A stretch of DNA of 64,000 bases from Thinopyrum elongatum (GCA_011799875.1 CM022297.1:74714488-74778487); one strand, 5' to 3'; positions 11,078 through 21,690 are shown, counted from the stretch's first letter. Translations and numbers: made by a program. Notes: generated by a model not told the origin, from the sequence alone.

Positions 11078-12873
11078 AGCCCCCGACGTTGACGTAGCTC
11101 CCGAGGCAGACGCCGCACAGGAGTACGACTACGTCCCCGACGATACTACTGAAGACCTTGCCCTTGCCCCCGAGCCAACAGGCAAGCACCCCCATTTTGA
11201 GCATGCCTATATCGCCTACTCTTTTCTCTCTTATGCTTGCATTAGAACTGCTACTGCTACTGTTTTCCTATATCTGCTGCATAGCCTGATTATTGTACCC
11301 TGCTTTGTTACCTTACTGGTTATCCTAGACTGATTATTATAGGCTGGGTAGAGACACGACAGAGACCCCCACTTGATCCCGAATGCCCTGCTGGACATCA
11401 GAAGACCCGATCATCAGGATTGAAGACTAGACCATGGCACCGCACATCACTTCCCCTTAGTTGCCGACACTGCTGGGTTACCATCGAGTGCCGAGGGTGA
11501 TACCTCGTTAGCACTTCTGATGTTAACCTTGTAGGTTAGTTACTCGGTCGTGGTAAGCGAGGGTGATTCCTCCTACACCACCCCCGATAACGACATCGTC
11601 GCGCAACCTCTCAAGTGTGGACCTCGAGGGTGATTCCTCCTTCGTTCACCTTGATGATAACATCGAGCGGGAATTCCATCGAGGGTGATTCCTCATGGTT
11701 CCCTTCGGTGTCCGACACACAGTTACCTTGGATATTATGACTTGCACTAAACCACGATACTAAAGACGGGTCGGCCCTGAGGGGTACCCGCGCGAGCTTA
11801 ACGCGAAGTGATGTGGAGTCGGGTTGACCTGGATGGTGCCCGCGAGATAACTACGAGGCGTGGCCGGGCATTCTTAGCCCTTGCCGCAAGTCCTCGAGAC
11901 GGGGCAACGGGGTCACATCGATCGTGAGTCTCTGCTCGTTTCCGCGCGCTCCTAATCCACTACGGTTTGGATATTTGATCCGAGGGGCCTCTGGCCCGAT
12001 AGCACTAACCATCACGTGGGCATAGTATGGGCGTTCTGCGTCGTATACTTCAGCCGAAGCTTAATGGACGTCAGCGACTGAGCGGCGCGCGCTGGATTGG
12101 ACTGGTTACGCAACCGCGCTTGTATTAAGGGGTTGCTAGGTCTGCTTCCGGCCGCCCACGCAACGCGCAGGAGTTCCCGGGGCGATGGCCCAAGACCCCT
12201 GGGGGCATAGGTTAGTCCGGCGTGCTGGCCTCTCTGTTAAGTATTTGGTCAGGTTGCGGCGTGTTGCTTAGCCGAGGCCGGGCATGACCCAGAAAAGTGT
12301 GTCCGGCCGGAGTTAAGCGAGCGTGGTGGGTAAGTTGGTGCACCCCTGCAGGGAAGAAACTTCTATCGATAGCCTGTCCTACGGTAACGGACACTCGGAG
12401 TTGTATCCCGATCGGTACAACTAGAACATGTGATGAGAATTGGATAGTACGGCTCTGGGATTGCTTTCTCGCAGGGAGTCGAGAAAGGATCTCAGGTCGA
12501 GGTTGATGATATTACTACTACTACTTTACATTATGTTCATCTGCTCTCTCCTGATGCTGCAAGACTGTCGAAGAATGTTGAAGATGCTAGTCTTCGATAG
12601 GACTAGGCTTTCCCCCTCTATTCTGGCAATTCTGCAGCCCAGTCCACATATACAGCCATTCCTTTGACAATGATGCATATGTAGTGTAGATCCTTGCTTG
12701 CTGAGTACTTCGGATGAGTACTCACGTTTGCTTTATTTTCTTTTTCCCCCATTTTCCATTTGATGCCACCAGACGACGGAGCCCCTGAGCCAGAAGCCCC
12801 AGCCGACGACCAGTACTACTATCCGCCTGGCGAGTACTACTACTACGAGGAGCCGTTCGACGACCAGGAGTAG
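11078..12873 (+). other. Acidic, Tyr-rich coding potential inside the LTR (possible spliced ORF)
   Basis: Two short coding-like blocks lie inside the solo LTR. Block one (about 11078-11181) follows TCTCGGTAG and encodes PDVDVAPEADAAQEYDYVPDD and onward. Block two (about 12772-12870, stop TAG 12871-12873) follows CCACCAG and encodes DDGAPEPEAPADDQYYY, then GEYYYYEEPFDDQE. If the first ends at ACAG/GC and the second starts after CCACCAG, a GC-AG intron joins them in frame. The same two blocks occur in the 5' LTR at about 55665-55775 and 57336-57439, where block two has an internal TAG. Unspliced, block two has its own ATG at 12763 (36 residues). Whether any of this is translated is unknown. Confidence 0.35.
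11495..11700. repeat. Spaced repeats of CGAGGGTGATTCCTC in the LTR
   Basis: Four copies of CGAGGGTGAT(T/A)CCTC at roughly 55-70-bp spacing, conserved in the 5' LTR (about 56066-56270) and the 3' LTR (about 63778-63980). Conservation across three copies suggests a family-level feature such as a protein-binding array, but no function is established. Confidence 0.7.
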
Positions 12874-13399
12874 GATCGGAGGGTCCAGGGCAGGAGGCCT
12901 ACGCCTTTCGATCGTAGTTTTTATTTTTACCCCGCCTCTGTGAAGGCTTATCTCTCTCTCTGTAATATATCTGTACTCAGATATCTAATGCTTCCGCTGA
13001 CGCTTGTATGCCATCGAGCTTGTATTCGAGCCCTCGAGGCCCTGGCTTGTAATATTAAGCTTGTATGACTTTATTTTATGTTTTAGAGTTGTGTTGTGAT
13101 ATCTTCAAGTGAGTCCTTAGGCTTGATCGTGCGCATTTGCGTGTATGATTAGTGCACGATTAAGCCGGGGTCGTCACATGTATGTTGCCGATGTCGTCGA
13201 TGATCACAAGATGAAGATGGATGCAATGCGCTTGAAGATGGATGCAATGCGCTTGAAGATTAGTAAGATTAGAAAATATGCCATTGATAATGAGGCTTGG
13301 TATCATTATGCCGTTCGATCAATTGTTACCTTAGTTGCGATCTTGATCGTATTTGTTGTGATGACAGTAAGTTTTCTCTAGTGTTTTGCTTAACAAATG

Positions 13400-13800
13400 C
13401 ATACTTAGCTTCGTATATGCTTGTTAGCCCCATTATGCCACATACTTAGCTTATTTTCCCCAAAAATGACGTAATTAGCTAATTATCCTCCAAAATGACA
13501 TAATTAGCTTATTTAGTTCATTTATGATATAATTAGCTTATTCATTTCAAAAATGGTATAATAACCTTGGTTCTCTCATAAATGTCATATACTTAGCTTA
13601 TTTTCCTCCAAAATGGCATAATTACCTAAGTTAGATAAAAAAATGAGCTATACTTACCTAAGTTGGCTAAAAAATGGCATCATCACCTAGGTTAGCACAA
13701 AAATGACCTATACTTACCTTATTTTCCTCCAAATTGACATAATAAGCTTAGTTAGCTCAAAAATGGCATAATTACCTATGTTAGCTCTAAAATGACCAAT
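13400..13800. repeat. Degenerate tandem repeats in the CACTA interior
   Basis: About a dozen degenerate copies of a module like AAAATGACATAATTAGCTTA, spaced 30-45 bp, A/T-rich, with no ORF. Confidence 0.7.
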
Positions 13801-14125
13801 AAGGAATAAGAAGAAGAAACAAGGAAGAGGAGAAAAAGTAAATAGAAGAAGAAAGAGAAGAAAAGAAAGAATAAAAGAAGAAGAATGAGAATGAGAAGGA
13901 AAAGGATAAAAGATAGAAGAGAAGAAGAAATATGAGAAAAGAAGAAGAAGAAGAAGAAAATATCTTCTTATTCTTCCTTTTTCTCTTCTTTCTTTTTCTC
14001 CATCTTCTACTCCTTATTCTTATTCTTCTTCTTCTTCTTCTTCTTTCTTCTTCTTCTTCTTCTTCTTCTTCTTCTTCTACTATTCTTCTTCTTCTTCTTA
14101 TTCTAGTCTTCTTCTTCTTCTAACT
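13800..14125. repeat. Purine tract facing a pyrimidine tract: (AAG)n then (CTT)n
   Basis: An AAG/AAAG-rich purine stretch (13800-13962) is followed by its approximate inverted complement of CTT repeats (13963-14125). The DNA could fold into a long imperfect hairpin. It lies between the second CACTA ORF and the right subterminal array. Confidence 0.8.
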
Positions 14126-14429
14126 TTCTTACTCCCATTTTTGCAGGTTTGATTCACTTCATGGAAGCAGCATTGATGAACTGCTAGTGTTTAGTTCTTG
14201 TTTTCATTTGTATTGATGAACAATGTGAAACTATGTATGTATATATGGATGAACTTCGTGAAACTATGTATGTATTGGATCTTTTAATACTCTATGTGTT
14301 CTGTTGCATTGATGGACTGCTAGATGTTGGATACATGGGCTATGTTTGAGGTTGAAACTATATATATCATATATGTCTTTTGAAAATGCAGGGATATAAC
14401 AGAAAACAGAAAATACAGAAACAATACAG

Positions 14430-14893
14430 GCACTTTGCCGTCCGCCACCAACGGCAAAGAGCCCTTTGCCGTCTGCCACCGACGGCAAAGAGGCTACATG
14501 GCAGCATCCTGTGCAACCTGGGAGCTGACCCATTTTGGTCACTTTGCCGTCCGTGGCAGACGGCAAAGACTGGAGAGATTTGCTGTCAGTGGCGAACGAC
14601 AAAGAGCTGGGTGGAGTGACGCGTCTGCTGACGTCACAAAGCAGACGGTAAAGGGGAGGGCACGTTTGCCGTCAGTTGGCGGACGGCAAAGCCTCCCGTT
14701 AGCCACCTAACGTGGCTAACGTCTGTTCTTTGTCGTCCACCTTCTTTGCCGTCTGCCACCGACGGCAAAGGGGTCTTTGCCGTCCGTTGGCCAAAGGCAG
14801 AAGGCAAATGAGCTATTTACTGTAGCTTTCTTTGCCGGGCATGTTTGCCGTCCGCGGCTGACGGCAAAGCCCTTTGCCGTCCGCTTTCCGGTG
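14430..14893. repeat. Right subterminal repeat array of the CACTA element
   Basis: More than ten copies of TTTGCCGTC / GACGGCAAAG and degenerate versions, in both orientations, ending at the terminal TTTCCGGTG. It mirrors the left array at 6165-6385. Confidence 0.85.
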
Positions 14894-15505
14894 AGTTGGG
14901 AATCATATCAATTCAGTTAGTTGCAAGACGGGGAACATTGCACATAAATGGACGAAGCCAGATCCGAGATTTATCAAACTCAATGTCGATGCATCATTTC
15001 ATGCAGAGGAAGGCACAAGTGTGACTGCTACTGTTATTCGGGATGATAGAGGCCAATTTCTGGCGGCACAATGTAAATTCATAAAAGTATGCAGCAGATG
15101 TGGTGACCATCGAAGCTATAGCAATGTGAGATGGCTTAAACATGGTGAATGCGATGGGGTTTAACAGAGTTGAAGCGGAGTCCGATTCTCTAAGCGTAGT
15201 GAATTATTGTCAAGGCCAAGAAAAGTGGTGGGATGCGGCAGCAACGTTTTTTGCCGAGTGCATAGACTGGGCTACATTAGTAGGAAAGGTCATCTTTAAG
15301 CACATTTTTCGTGATGCAAATTGTATTGCTCATGAGCTAGCAAAATTCAGTTTTTGTAATAAGTACAATAGAAGTAGGTCTGATGAACCCCCGGATTTCT
15401 TAATCAGCCATCTTATGAACAATGTAATAATTGACTAAGTTAATAAAGCTACCCATGATGGCCGTTCCCCCCCCCTCCCCCCCAAAAAAAATCTGGAGAC
15501 GCCTC

Positions 15506-15800
15506 ATGATTTAAAAGGAAAAAAGAAAAACGACGCAAGCGTCCTCTTCCCCGACACACCATGTAATGAAGCACCCCTATATTATGTTGATTCTGTTGCA
15601 ATCCTTGTATAAATTCTGGCGCTCGAGATAGCTCCTACCGCTTGTTGATTTGTCCGTGCTGAAAAAAAAAGCTAAAGCGTTCGCCGATAACTTTCCCTGC
15701 GACGCTAGCTATTTTCCTGGTTTCGGCCGGGAATTGAGCCAAAATTCCAGGAAATCGACCCTGGCGCCCGCGCTAAGCGTTCGTGTTGTAGATGCGCTAA
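15506..15800. other. No recognised gene
   Basis: Sequence between the LINE and the Harbinger-type element. No ORF or repeat was recognised. It continues after the Harbinger element at 18394, so this is older DNA into which both inserted. Confidence 0.4.
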
Positions 15801-18393
15801 GGACGCGCTTGGTTGCTCGCATTAGGCCTAGCCAGGCCCGCGCGCGCAGTTTTCGGCCTGTTTGGTTGGCTGGGCCGCATAAAAAAACTGGGCCGCACGA
15901 ACCTCAAAGCAGGCCTCAGCCTGGCTCTGGAGGAACGGCCGAATCGGCCGTTTTTTGCGAGCCAGGCTCGCTCGAGCCACACGTGGCGAGCGCCTGCACG
16001 CCTTGGGACGCATGGGAGACGACGCGATTGCTCTTAACTCCCCACGTCATCTCCCGTCACCTCCCTCGCCAGTTCACACCCACTCCCTCTCTCACCTCAC
16101 CGCCCGTTCGGTTTCTCTGATGGCCACGCCACAGTCTCGCCGCGCCCCACCCACTCTGGTCATCGCCGGTAGCAATCCCATCCAAGAGAGGTGGGGTGCC
16201 GGCCTCTCCGCGGCCGGAGTAGATCTGGCGGCGGCACTGCACGCTCCCTCCACTTTCTGCACCAGGCCGCCGCCCCGGGCCAATGCAGCGCCGGCGCCGG
16301 CCGCTCTGGCTCCGCCACCGGAGCCGGTGGTCCTCTCCATCGGCTCGAACATCGCGGGGATCCAATACCCGCCGGCGCCGTCCTTTGCAGGCCCCTCTTA
16401 TGGGGGTATTTTTACCCCCATAGGAGGGTTTTCTCCTCTGCGTCCGGTGCAAGGGGAGGGAAGCTCGAGGACGCCGGCATCATCTCCGAGCCGGCGCAGG
16501 CCGAGGTGCACGGCCGTGGCCCTGGGAATGGCCGGGTCCTCTTCATCGGCGGCGGCAGCACCCCTCTTCCCGCCGGGGTTTTCACCACGGCCGGCGTACG
16601 CTACACCGCCAACCCCCACTGTAAGCTCTCAAATCCCCCTCTGCTTCTTAGTTAGGGTTCTTAGGGTAGTTCATAGTGTGCTAGATTAGATTGTGGCCCG
16701 TACATTTGACCCGATTCGATCCGATACGACTGGATTCTACTAGATTCGACCGGATTCGATGATAATCCACTATTTTGGGGATGAACAAGAGTGCACGCTT
16801 ACTTTGTTCATCCCACATGCCTAGATTGTTCATACTGTAGTGGTAGTTTGTATCGTTTTAGTGCCACATTGTTACTTTCTACTGCCAAATTGTTAGTTTG
16901 TAGTGGCCACATTGTGTGTTCTTGATGCTATCACTAGTGTATATGCTATTGTTGTCAGTGGTTACTGATGTTGTTCATGCTACTCTTTTGCTGCTGTTGT
17001 TGATGCTACTATTCTTGCTGTGGTTATGTTGCTCTTGTTGCTAGGGTACGAGAGTGCATGTGGCATGCAAGTAGGACATAACTGAATGCCAAAAACAGTA
17101 TGCAAGTAGGACATGTGAGCGGTGGCTTCATCTGATCAGTGTTAGCACTGATAACTGTAACCACTGATCAGAGTAGCACTGATAATGTGTTAGTACTTAG
17201 TAGTGATCATTGTAAGCTGTGTTCAGTGAGCATACATCATGTTCTACTTGTTAGCGTTGATCATGTGTCATATGTGTTGCTAACTGATGGCCATCTTGCT
17301 AACAAGATAATGAAGACGGAGTGGGACAGAGCCAGCGGTGGTGTGCAGGTCGTCGCTGGCGCAGAGGGGGCGGAGGACCTCATCCCCACCAACTGGTGGC
17401 TGAAGAGGGTGGTGCTCCCTGGCAGGGTGGAGTTCATGAGGATGCCGCTGGGCGCTGGCAGGAGGCCGAGGACGGGGCACGAAGAGGGTGCACGGGAACC
17501 TATGAGGTTCTACGTGCAGATCGCTGACCAGGAGGACATCGCCATGGTCATCATCCTGCGGCGGTTCAGGCCGGCGATGAAAGCAATGGCTGGTCAGCGG
17601 CCCTCCTCGCGTCGTCAGCCTCTCTGCCAACAAGTGGTGCGAGTTTTGGGTCCAGGTGCAGATGTTCAAGGGGCACATGGTGCTGGGGCGCAGCTGGGAG
17701 TACTTCTGCGGCCGGCACAAGATCGTCCCCGGCGATCTTGTCGTCTTCAAGCTCTCCGGCCTGGGGCTCAAGGTGCAGATCTACAATGCCAACAGCTCCA
17801 ACATCTGCACCGTCCGGTGCACCAGGCACAGCTGCCTCGGCGACATCACTCAGGCCCTCTAGTTCGTCAGTCAGTCTGAACCATGCGTATTACTCTGAAC
17901 CATGCGTAGTACTCTGAACTTAAGTAGTGTAGGTTTGAACTGAAGCCTGATCGTCTCTTTTGCTGTGAACATGCCCATATTTTGCCCAGGGAGCAGCACC
18001 CTGGGGTCCAGCAGGGGCATGGGATGCCCTGCTGTTTTAAACTTATGCCTAGTAGCTTATGATCTGCCTGTTCTTTGCTTGTTCTTACTGTTTTTGGGCT
18101 GCTGTTGATCATAGTGTGTTGTGTGCTGTCAAATGGGTGGTAACTCCATCACATTTGAAAGGGGTGAGTAGATCATAAACTTGCACACAATCAAACAGCT
18201 GTGCTTTGCATCTGCTCACACCTAAAGCACAAACACAGGCAACCGAACAATTTGCAGCCATCTGGGCCTTGACGCAATGCAGGCAACCAATCAACATGAA
18301 GATGTTGGTTTTTAGCCTGCATTTGTTCAGCCAGGCCCGGTTGGGACAAGTATGCAAAGTGCCCAAAAATGATGTAAGTAACCAAACGCGCCC
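15801..18393 (+). mobile_element. PIF/Harbinger-type non-autonomous element carrying a gene
   Basis: The left end GGACGCGCTTGGTTGC pairs with the right end (inverted reading GGGCGCGTTTGGTTAC), and TAA flanks both sides (15798-15800 and 18394-18396). A 3-bp T(A/T)A duplication and a GG-starting inverted repeat are typical of PIF/Harbinger. No transposase or Myb-like ORF was seen; the interior instead carries a B3-like pseudogene (16120-17862). Length is 2593 bp. Confidence 0.68.
16120..17862 (+). pseudogene. B3-like DNA-binding protein gene inside the Harbinger element
   Basis: Exon 1 (16120-16620, ATG, 167 codons) is an Ala/Pro/Ser-rich low-complexity region with SYGGIFTPIGGFS, ending at donor ACT/GTAAGC. 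Exon 2 probably starts near 17307 and encodes KTEWDRASGG, then DLIPTNWWLKRVVLP, then FYVQIADQEDIAMVI. After a 1-nt frameshift at about 17578-17590 the second half continues: KWCEFWVQVQMFKGHMVLG, then SWEYFCGRHKIVPGDLVVF, ending at TAG 17860-17862. The GR-x-W-x2-F-C ... GD-x-VVFKL pattern is what I recognise as the C-terminal half of a B3 domain, a plant-specific DNA-binding fold. The frameshift makes this copy a probable pseudogene. The domain call is from memory. Confidence 0.5.
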
Positions 18394-18396
18394 TAA

Positions 18397-20200
18397 GAGT
18401 TTCTATATGAATTTAATGGATTCATTCACGTGGAAGATTTCGATTGGACATAGGGGAAGGGAGGGCCTCCACCCATATGAGATTCGAGGGAAGGAGGCGG
18501 AGAGAGAATTAATTAGCAGGGTTTGTAAATGGTCTGTAATCTACCCGTAGGTCTGAATTATTATTTGCTAAAGCAAATCTAGATGGGATTTAGTTATTGA
18601 ACATTTGACTTCTGAACCATATGACATGTTGCCTCAAGAATCACACACGTTGAGCTGCATTTTATTTTTCACGAGGGTTGTCGGGTGTGTTTTCTATTTG
18701 ATGTGGGCCGTGGGCGAGTGCTCCTATTTGTGGCATAGGGTGGTGTGGGGCGCATAATCGCGAACGCCCGACACGGTTTGGTACGGCCCAAAGCAGGGGC
18801 GTGGGACACATTTTTTTTCCTTTTTCGCTTTCTATTGTTCTTCTTTCTTTAAACAAAAATTTCAAAATTCAAAAGAATTTATAAAAATGTTCACAAATAC
18901 AAAAAAATTGTTTATGAACTTTTTTGAATTAAAAAAATGTTTTTTATATAAAAAATGTTCACAACTTTAAAAAATGAACATTCAACAATGTTCCTGAATT
19001 TAAAAAATGTTTGTGAATTTGACAAATGCTTCTGTATTAATTTTTTTCATGAACTTAAAAATCTTTTATTTCAATTTTTTTTCCAAAACTTGATTAATTT
19101 TTTTCATCAATTTAAAAAATGTTATGAATTTCAAAAAATTCTTGGATTTTTAAAAAACATGAATTTAGAAAATGGTCCCGAATTTCAAAAATTGTTTATA
19201 GATTTGAAAAAGGTTCGCCAATGAAGAAAATAAGAAAAAGGAAAAGTAATTAAAATAAGAAATGAAGAACCGAAGAAAACCAAACGAAAAAACTGGTTCA
19301 CAGAAGGTTCTAGAACCCTTGCAAAAACCAGTGGAATAAACAAATCAAGGAAATGCAGAAACGAATGAACATGCTGAGTCACTACCATGGCGGGGGTTCA
19401 TGTTTGATTGCTCTATCCAACCCGCACGGGGAATATCATCCCGCTTGTTGGACCGCGTGGCTGTGTTTTTTGTTTTTTCCGTTTGTTGGGAGCAACTAAT
19501 TCCATAGCGGTCACTTTCTTGTGCCTGAGAGCGCGTCAAGTGGTGCGCCCAGCCGCCGTCACGTGTCGCGCATTGGTTGTACCCTCGGGATTTATTTTTT
19601 GCACGTGTTTTTGAGGTTTTTTAATTATTTTTGCTAGTTCTTTTCTAGGTTTTGACGGCAATTTATTTAGGAAGCAATGGTTTTTCGCAAGAACCACAAC
19701 ATATGATTCTGCGAGAAGCATAGTCATGCTTCTCAAAATGGGAAAGGCATACTGTGATTCCCTAAAATAATTGAAGAAGCACAATTCTAGTTTTTTTCCC
19801 AACTGTGCTTCCCAATTTTTTTTTGAAGAAGCACAATTCTTGGTTCCGGTTTTTGGGTTTACGATTTCTTTCGGCTTTTGATCTTTTTTCGGCTTTGGTT
19901 TTTTCTGTTTTCATTTTTGTTTTAGTTCTAACTTTTCATTTCCGTTTCTTCCGTACCAATTAATATAAGCTCTAGTTTCAAAGATCTTGACATGAGAAAT
20001 TCAATGATGAAAACATTTCGTGATTTGGACGCACGGTTCAAGAGATAATTTTTTTAAACATTAATTTTATGAAAATGAGAAAACTCCCTTGTAGCGACAA
20101 ATGGCGTACATGTAGTGCGTCGCTTGTGAGTAGTATAGAAGATGGGAGTGATCTTTGCAAGCATGCCCTTGATTAGTGATTTCGCTGTTTGTTGGGGTGT
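18397..20200. repeat. Unclassified repeat-rich DNA, A/T-rich 18840-19260
   Basis: No credible gene. Bases 18840-19230 hold degenerate copies of AAAATGTTCACAAA / TTTAAAAAATGTT motifs. Bases 19660-19860 contain several copies of an AGAAGCACAATT / GTGCTTC motif, common in Triticeae non-autonomous DNA elements. No ends or duplications were resolved. Confidence 0.4.
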
Positions 20201-20204
20201 TGGG

Positions 20205-20307
20205 GTTTTCACCTCCTACAAACAATTGGATCCAATGGATATGTCATTCCAATCCTACGTTTTTCCTATTCTTGTGTTTTTGCAATCCTATGAATCAGAG
20301 AGGCCCT
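20205..20307. mobile_element. Possible Tourist-type MITE end (partial)
   Basis: The right end, read inverted, starts GGGCCTCTCTGATTCATAGG and is followed by TAA (20308-20310), as expected for a Tourist/Harbinger MITE. The left terminus is not canonical, so it may be truncated or diverged. Confidence 0.35.
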
Positions 20308-20310
20308 AAA

Positions 20311-21690
20311 TGGGCTGACCCAACGCGAGAGGCCACATGCCGCAGACTCTTTTTTTCTACTTCTTCACGTTTTCTGTTTTATATTTCTTTCTTTATTATT
20401 TGTTTAAACTTCCAAATATTCTAAATAAATATATTTAAAACCACTTTACATAAAGCATTTAAAAAAATGTTAAATATGTATAGATATAATATTTCTCATG
20501 TATACAAAAAATGTATTATAAAAATATACAATGTCTGTGAAATATGTTGATCATGTATTTAAAAAAAATATATCATTCAAGCATTTGATGAAAAATATTA
20601 ATCAAAAATTTGAAAAAAAATTATCAAGCATTCGAAAAATATAAGATGTGTGTAGAAAAAATGTTTGCCATGTATATGAAAAATATATACAGAACAAAAA
20701 TAATGTGCATGAAAAAGTGTTGATAAATTGTTTAAAAAAAATGTTAAATGTGAATAGAGAAAATATTTCTCATGTATATGGAAAATTTATATAAAAATAT
20801 ACAATGTGTATGAAAAATGTTGATCACGTATTTAAAAAAAATGTTAATCAAGAATCTCAAAAAAATTTAATCTAGAATTGAAGAATGTTAAATCTGTATA
20901 GAAAAAAATATTTGTCATGTATACCACCATGCCACCGCATGCCAAGATCAGCAAATGCACAAGAACAAAAAAAGCATCATTCCAAGTACAAATGCCCGTG
21001 CGTTGCACCGGGCGATAAATGTGGCAGAACTTGCTTCATGGGTCCTTTTTTGCCATTTCTATATATAATTTAAATAAATTTTGAACGTGAACTTTTCCTT
21101 GTTTTTATTAAAACTTAATATTTTCATTAAAAATGTAAAACCTTTTGAAGATTAGTTTAAAAAATTATGTAAATAGGAACATTTCTCTGTAAAATATTTT
21201 TATGTAAATTGATTATTTCTGTTGTACATTTCGAAATGGTTTTTGTAGTTAGTAGTGTTTTCTGGGGGAATTTTGAAGTGTTTTTAAAAAATACGAACAT
21301 ATTTTGTTGAAATATTTTTAAACTATTTTTATGTTTTAATTTTGTGGGCATTTTTGTTCGGTAATTTTTACAGATAGTTGGTTTTTTGGTTGGAATTTTT
21401 TAAAACTATTTTGGCTTGACCCAAACAAAATAGTAAACGTACACACAAGGACCCACAAACTCATCTTCGTACCTATTATAAAAAAAACTCATCTTCTTAC
21501 CGCTGCTGTATCCCTTGTGCGCCACTGTTAGGTCTCTTCCTTATCTTTCCCCATTTGTCCAGTTCTCCCTTGTGCGCCGCCGCCGCCCGCACTCCGTCCG
21601 CCATCTCCTCTTGGCCACCAGAGCCTGGACGAAGGTGAGCGTTGGTACGCCACTTCCCTCTCATGATCTTGCACGGGCAGTGCGTCGTGC
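20311..21690. repeat. A/T-rich degenerate repeats; CCCGTGCGTTGCA motif near 20995
   Basis: Bases 20440-20930 are degenerate copies of AAATGTTGATCATGTATTT- and AATGTTAAATGTGTATAG-like units; similar units recur near 36830-36920. At about 20978-21013 lies AAATGCCCGTGCGTTGCACC, a motif recurring in diverged form at 21700, 34769 and 35020. No gene. Confidence 0.5.

Larger units (their letters stand above)
8952..13178 (+). mobile_element. Solo LTR (4.2 kb) of a gypsy family, nested in the CACTA element
   Basis: It begins TGTAACACC and ends GTCGTCACA, flanked by the 5-bp TSD TGTAT at 8947-8951 and 13179-13183. It is homologous along its length to the 5' LTR (53573-57747) and partial 3' LTR (61281 onward) of the gypsy element at the right of the window. 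There is no internal region. This is the product expected from LTR-LTR recombination of a full-length copy. Confidence 0.92.
8685..13381 (+). pseudogene. Second CACTA ORF (coiled coil plus C-terminal membrane helix), split by solo LTR
   Basis: Exon 1 is 8685-8738 (ATG, 18 codons, donor GTATAT). Exon 2 starts at 8825 after ATCTAG and runs to 8951, then resumes after the solo LTR at 13184 and ends at TAG 13379-13381. Removing the LTR and one TGTAT copy joins the codons of ELY-VAD in frame. The protein has a charged heptad-like coiled coil (VEKLNLVEKENEYLKEK and the following Lys/Glu stretch), a duplicated KMDAMRL unit, and a C-terminal hydrophobic helix (SIVTLVAILIVFVVMTV). A 1-nt shift near 8910 separates the two coiled-coil halves. 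The same arrangement occurs in other wheat CACTA elements as I remember them; its function is not known to me. Confidence 0.65.
6148..14893 (+). mobile_element. CACTA (En/Spm) transposon, defective, with nested solo LTR
   Basis: It begins CACTACTGGAA at 6148 and ends TTTCCGGTG at 14893, flanked by the 3-bp TSD AGT (6145-6147 and 14894-14896). The right terminus lacks three bases relative to the expected inverted repeat. Both ends hold many copies of TTTGCCGTC/GACGGCAAAG, the subterminal transposase-binding type repeats of CACTA elements. The interior carries a 5'-truncated TNP2-type transposase remnant (7141-8509) and a second ORF (8685-13381) split by a 4.2-kb solo LTR. Without the solo LTR the element is about 4.5 kb. 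No catalytic TNP2 domain is present, so it is non-autonomous. Confidence 0.87.
5543..15438 (+). pseudogene. LINE ORF2 C-terminal fragment: reverse-transcriptase zinc-binding domain plus RNase H
   Basis: Segment one (5543-6147) is open throughout. It contains the plant LINE zinc-binding domain (WKQLWKLQVPRKIQTFCWRA, then CPVCRRGPEDIRHMLFQCD with its Cys/His ligands). Segment two resumes at 14897 and encodes the RNase H-like domain: KLNVDASF with the first catalytic Asp, a GFNRVEAESDS-like stretch and FRDANCIAHELAKF. Removing the CACTA element and one AGT copy joins the two in frame (GLV then GNH). Segment two carries its own frameshift around 15085-15130, between the strand containing RDDRGQF and the one containing FNRVEAE. 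The RT catalytic domain and the endonuclease are absent because of 5' truncation, so it cannot be functional. Confidence 0.8.
5543..15489 (+). mobile_element. 5'-truncated LINE (non-LTR retrotransposon), split by a CACTA element
   Basis: The 16-bp direct repeat AATCTGGAGACGCCTC occurs at 5527-5542 and 15490-15505 and brackets the insertion. The right end finishes in a C-rich then A-rich tail (about 15467-15490). The left end starts abruptly inside coding sequence. Long TSD, 3' A-rich tail and 5' truncation are the hallmarks of target-primed reverse transcription. The remaining LINE sequence is 5543-6147 plus 14894-15489 (about 1.2 kb); everything between is a later CACTA insertion. It encodes only the C-terminal part of ORF2. 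Confidence 0.88.

Noticed and set aside
11495..11700. CRISPR-like spaced repeats
   Set aside because: Only four 15-bp motifs inside a plant LTR, present in each LTR copy with the same intervening sequence; not a CRISPR array.
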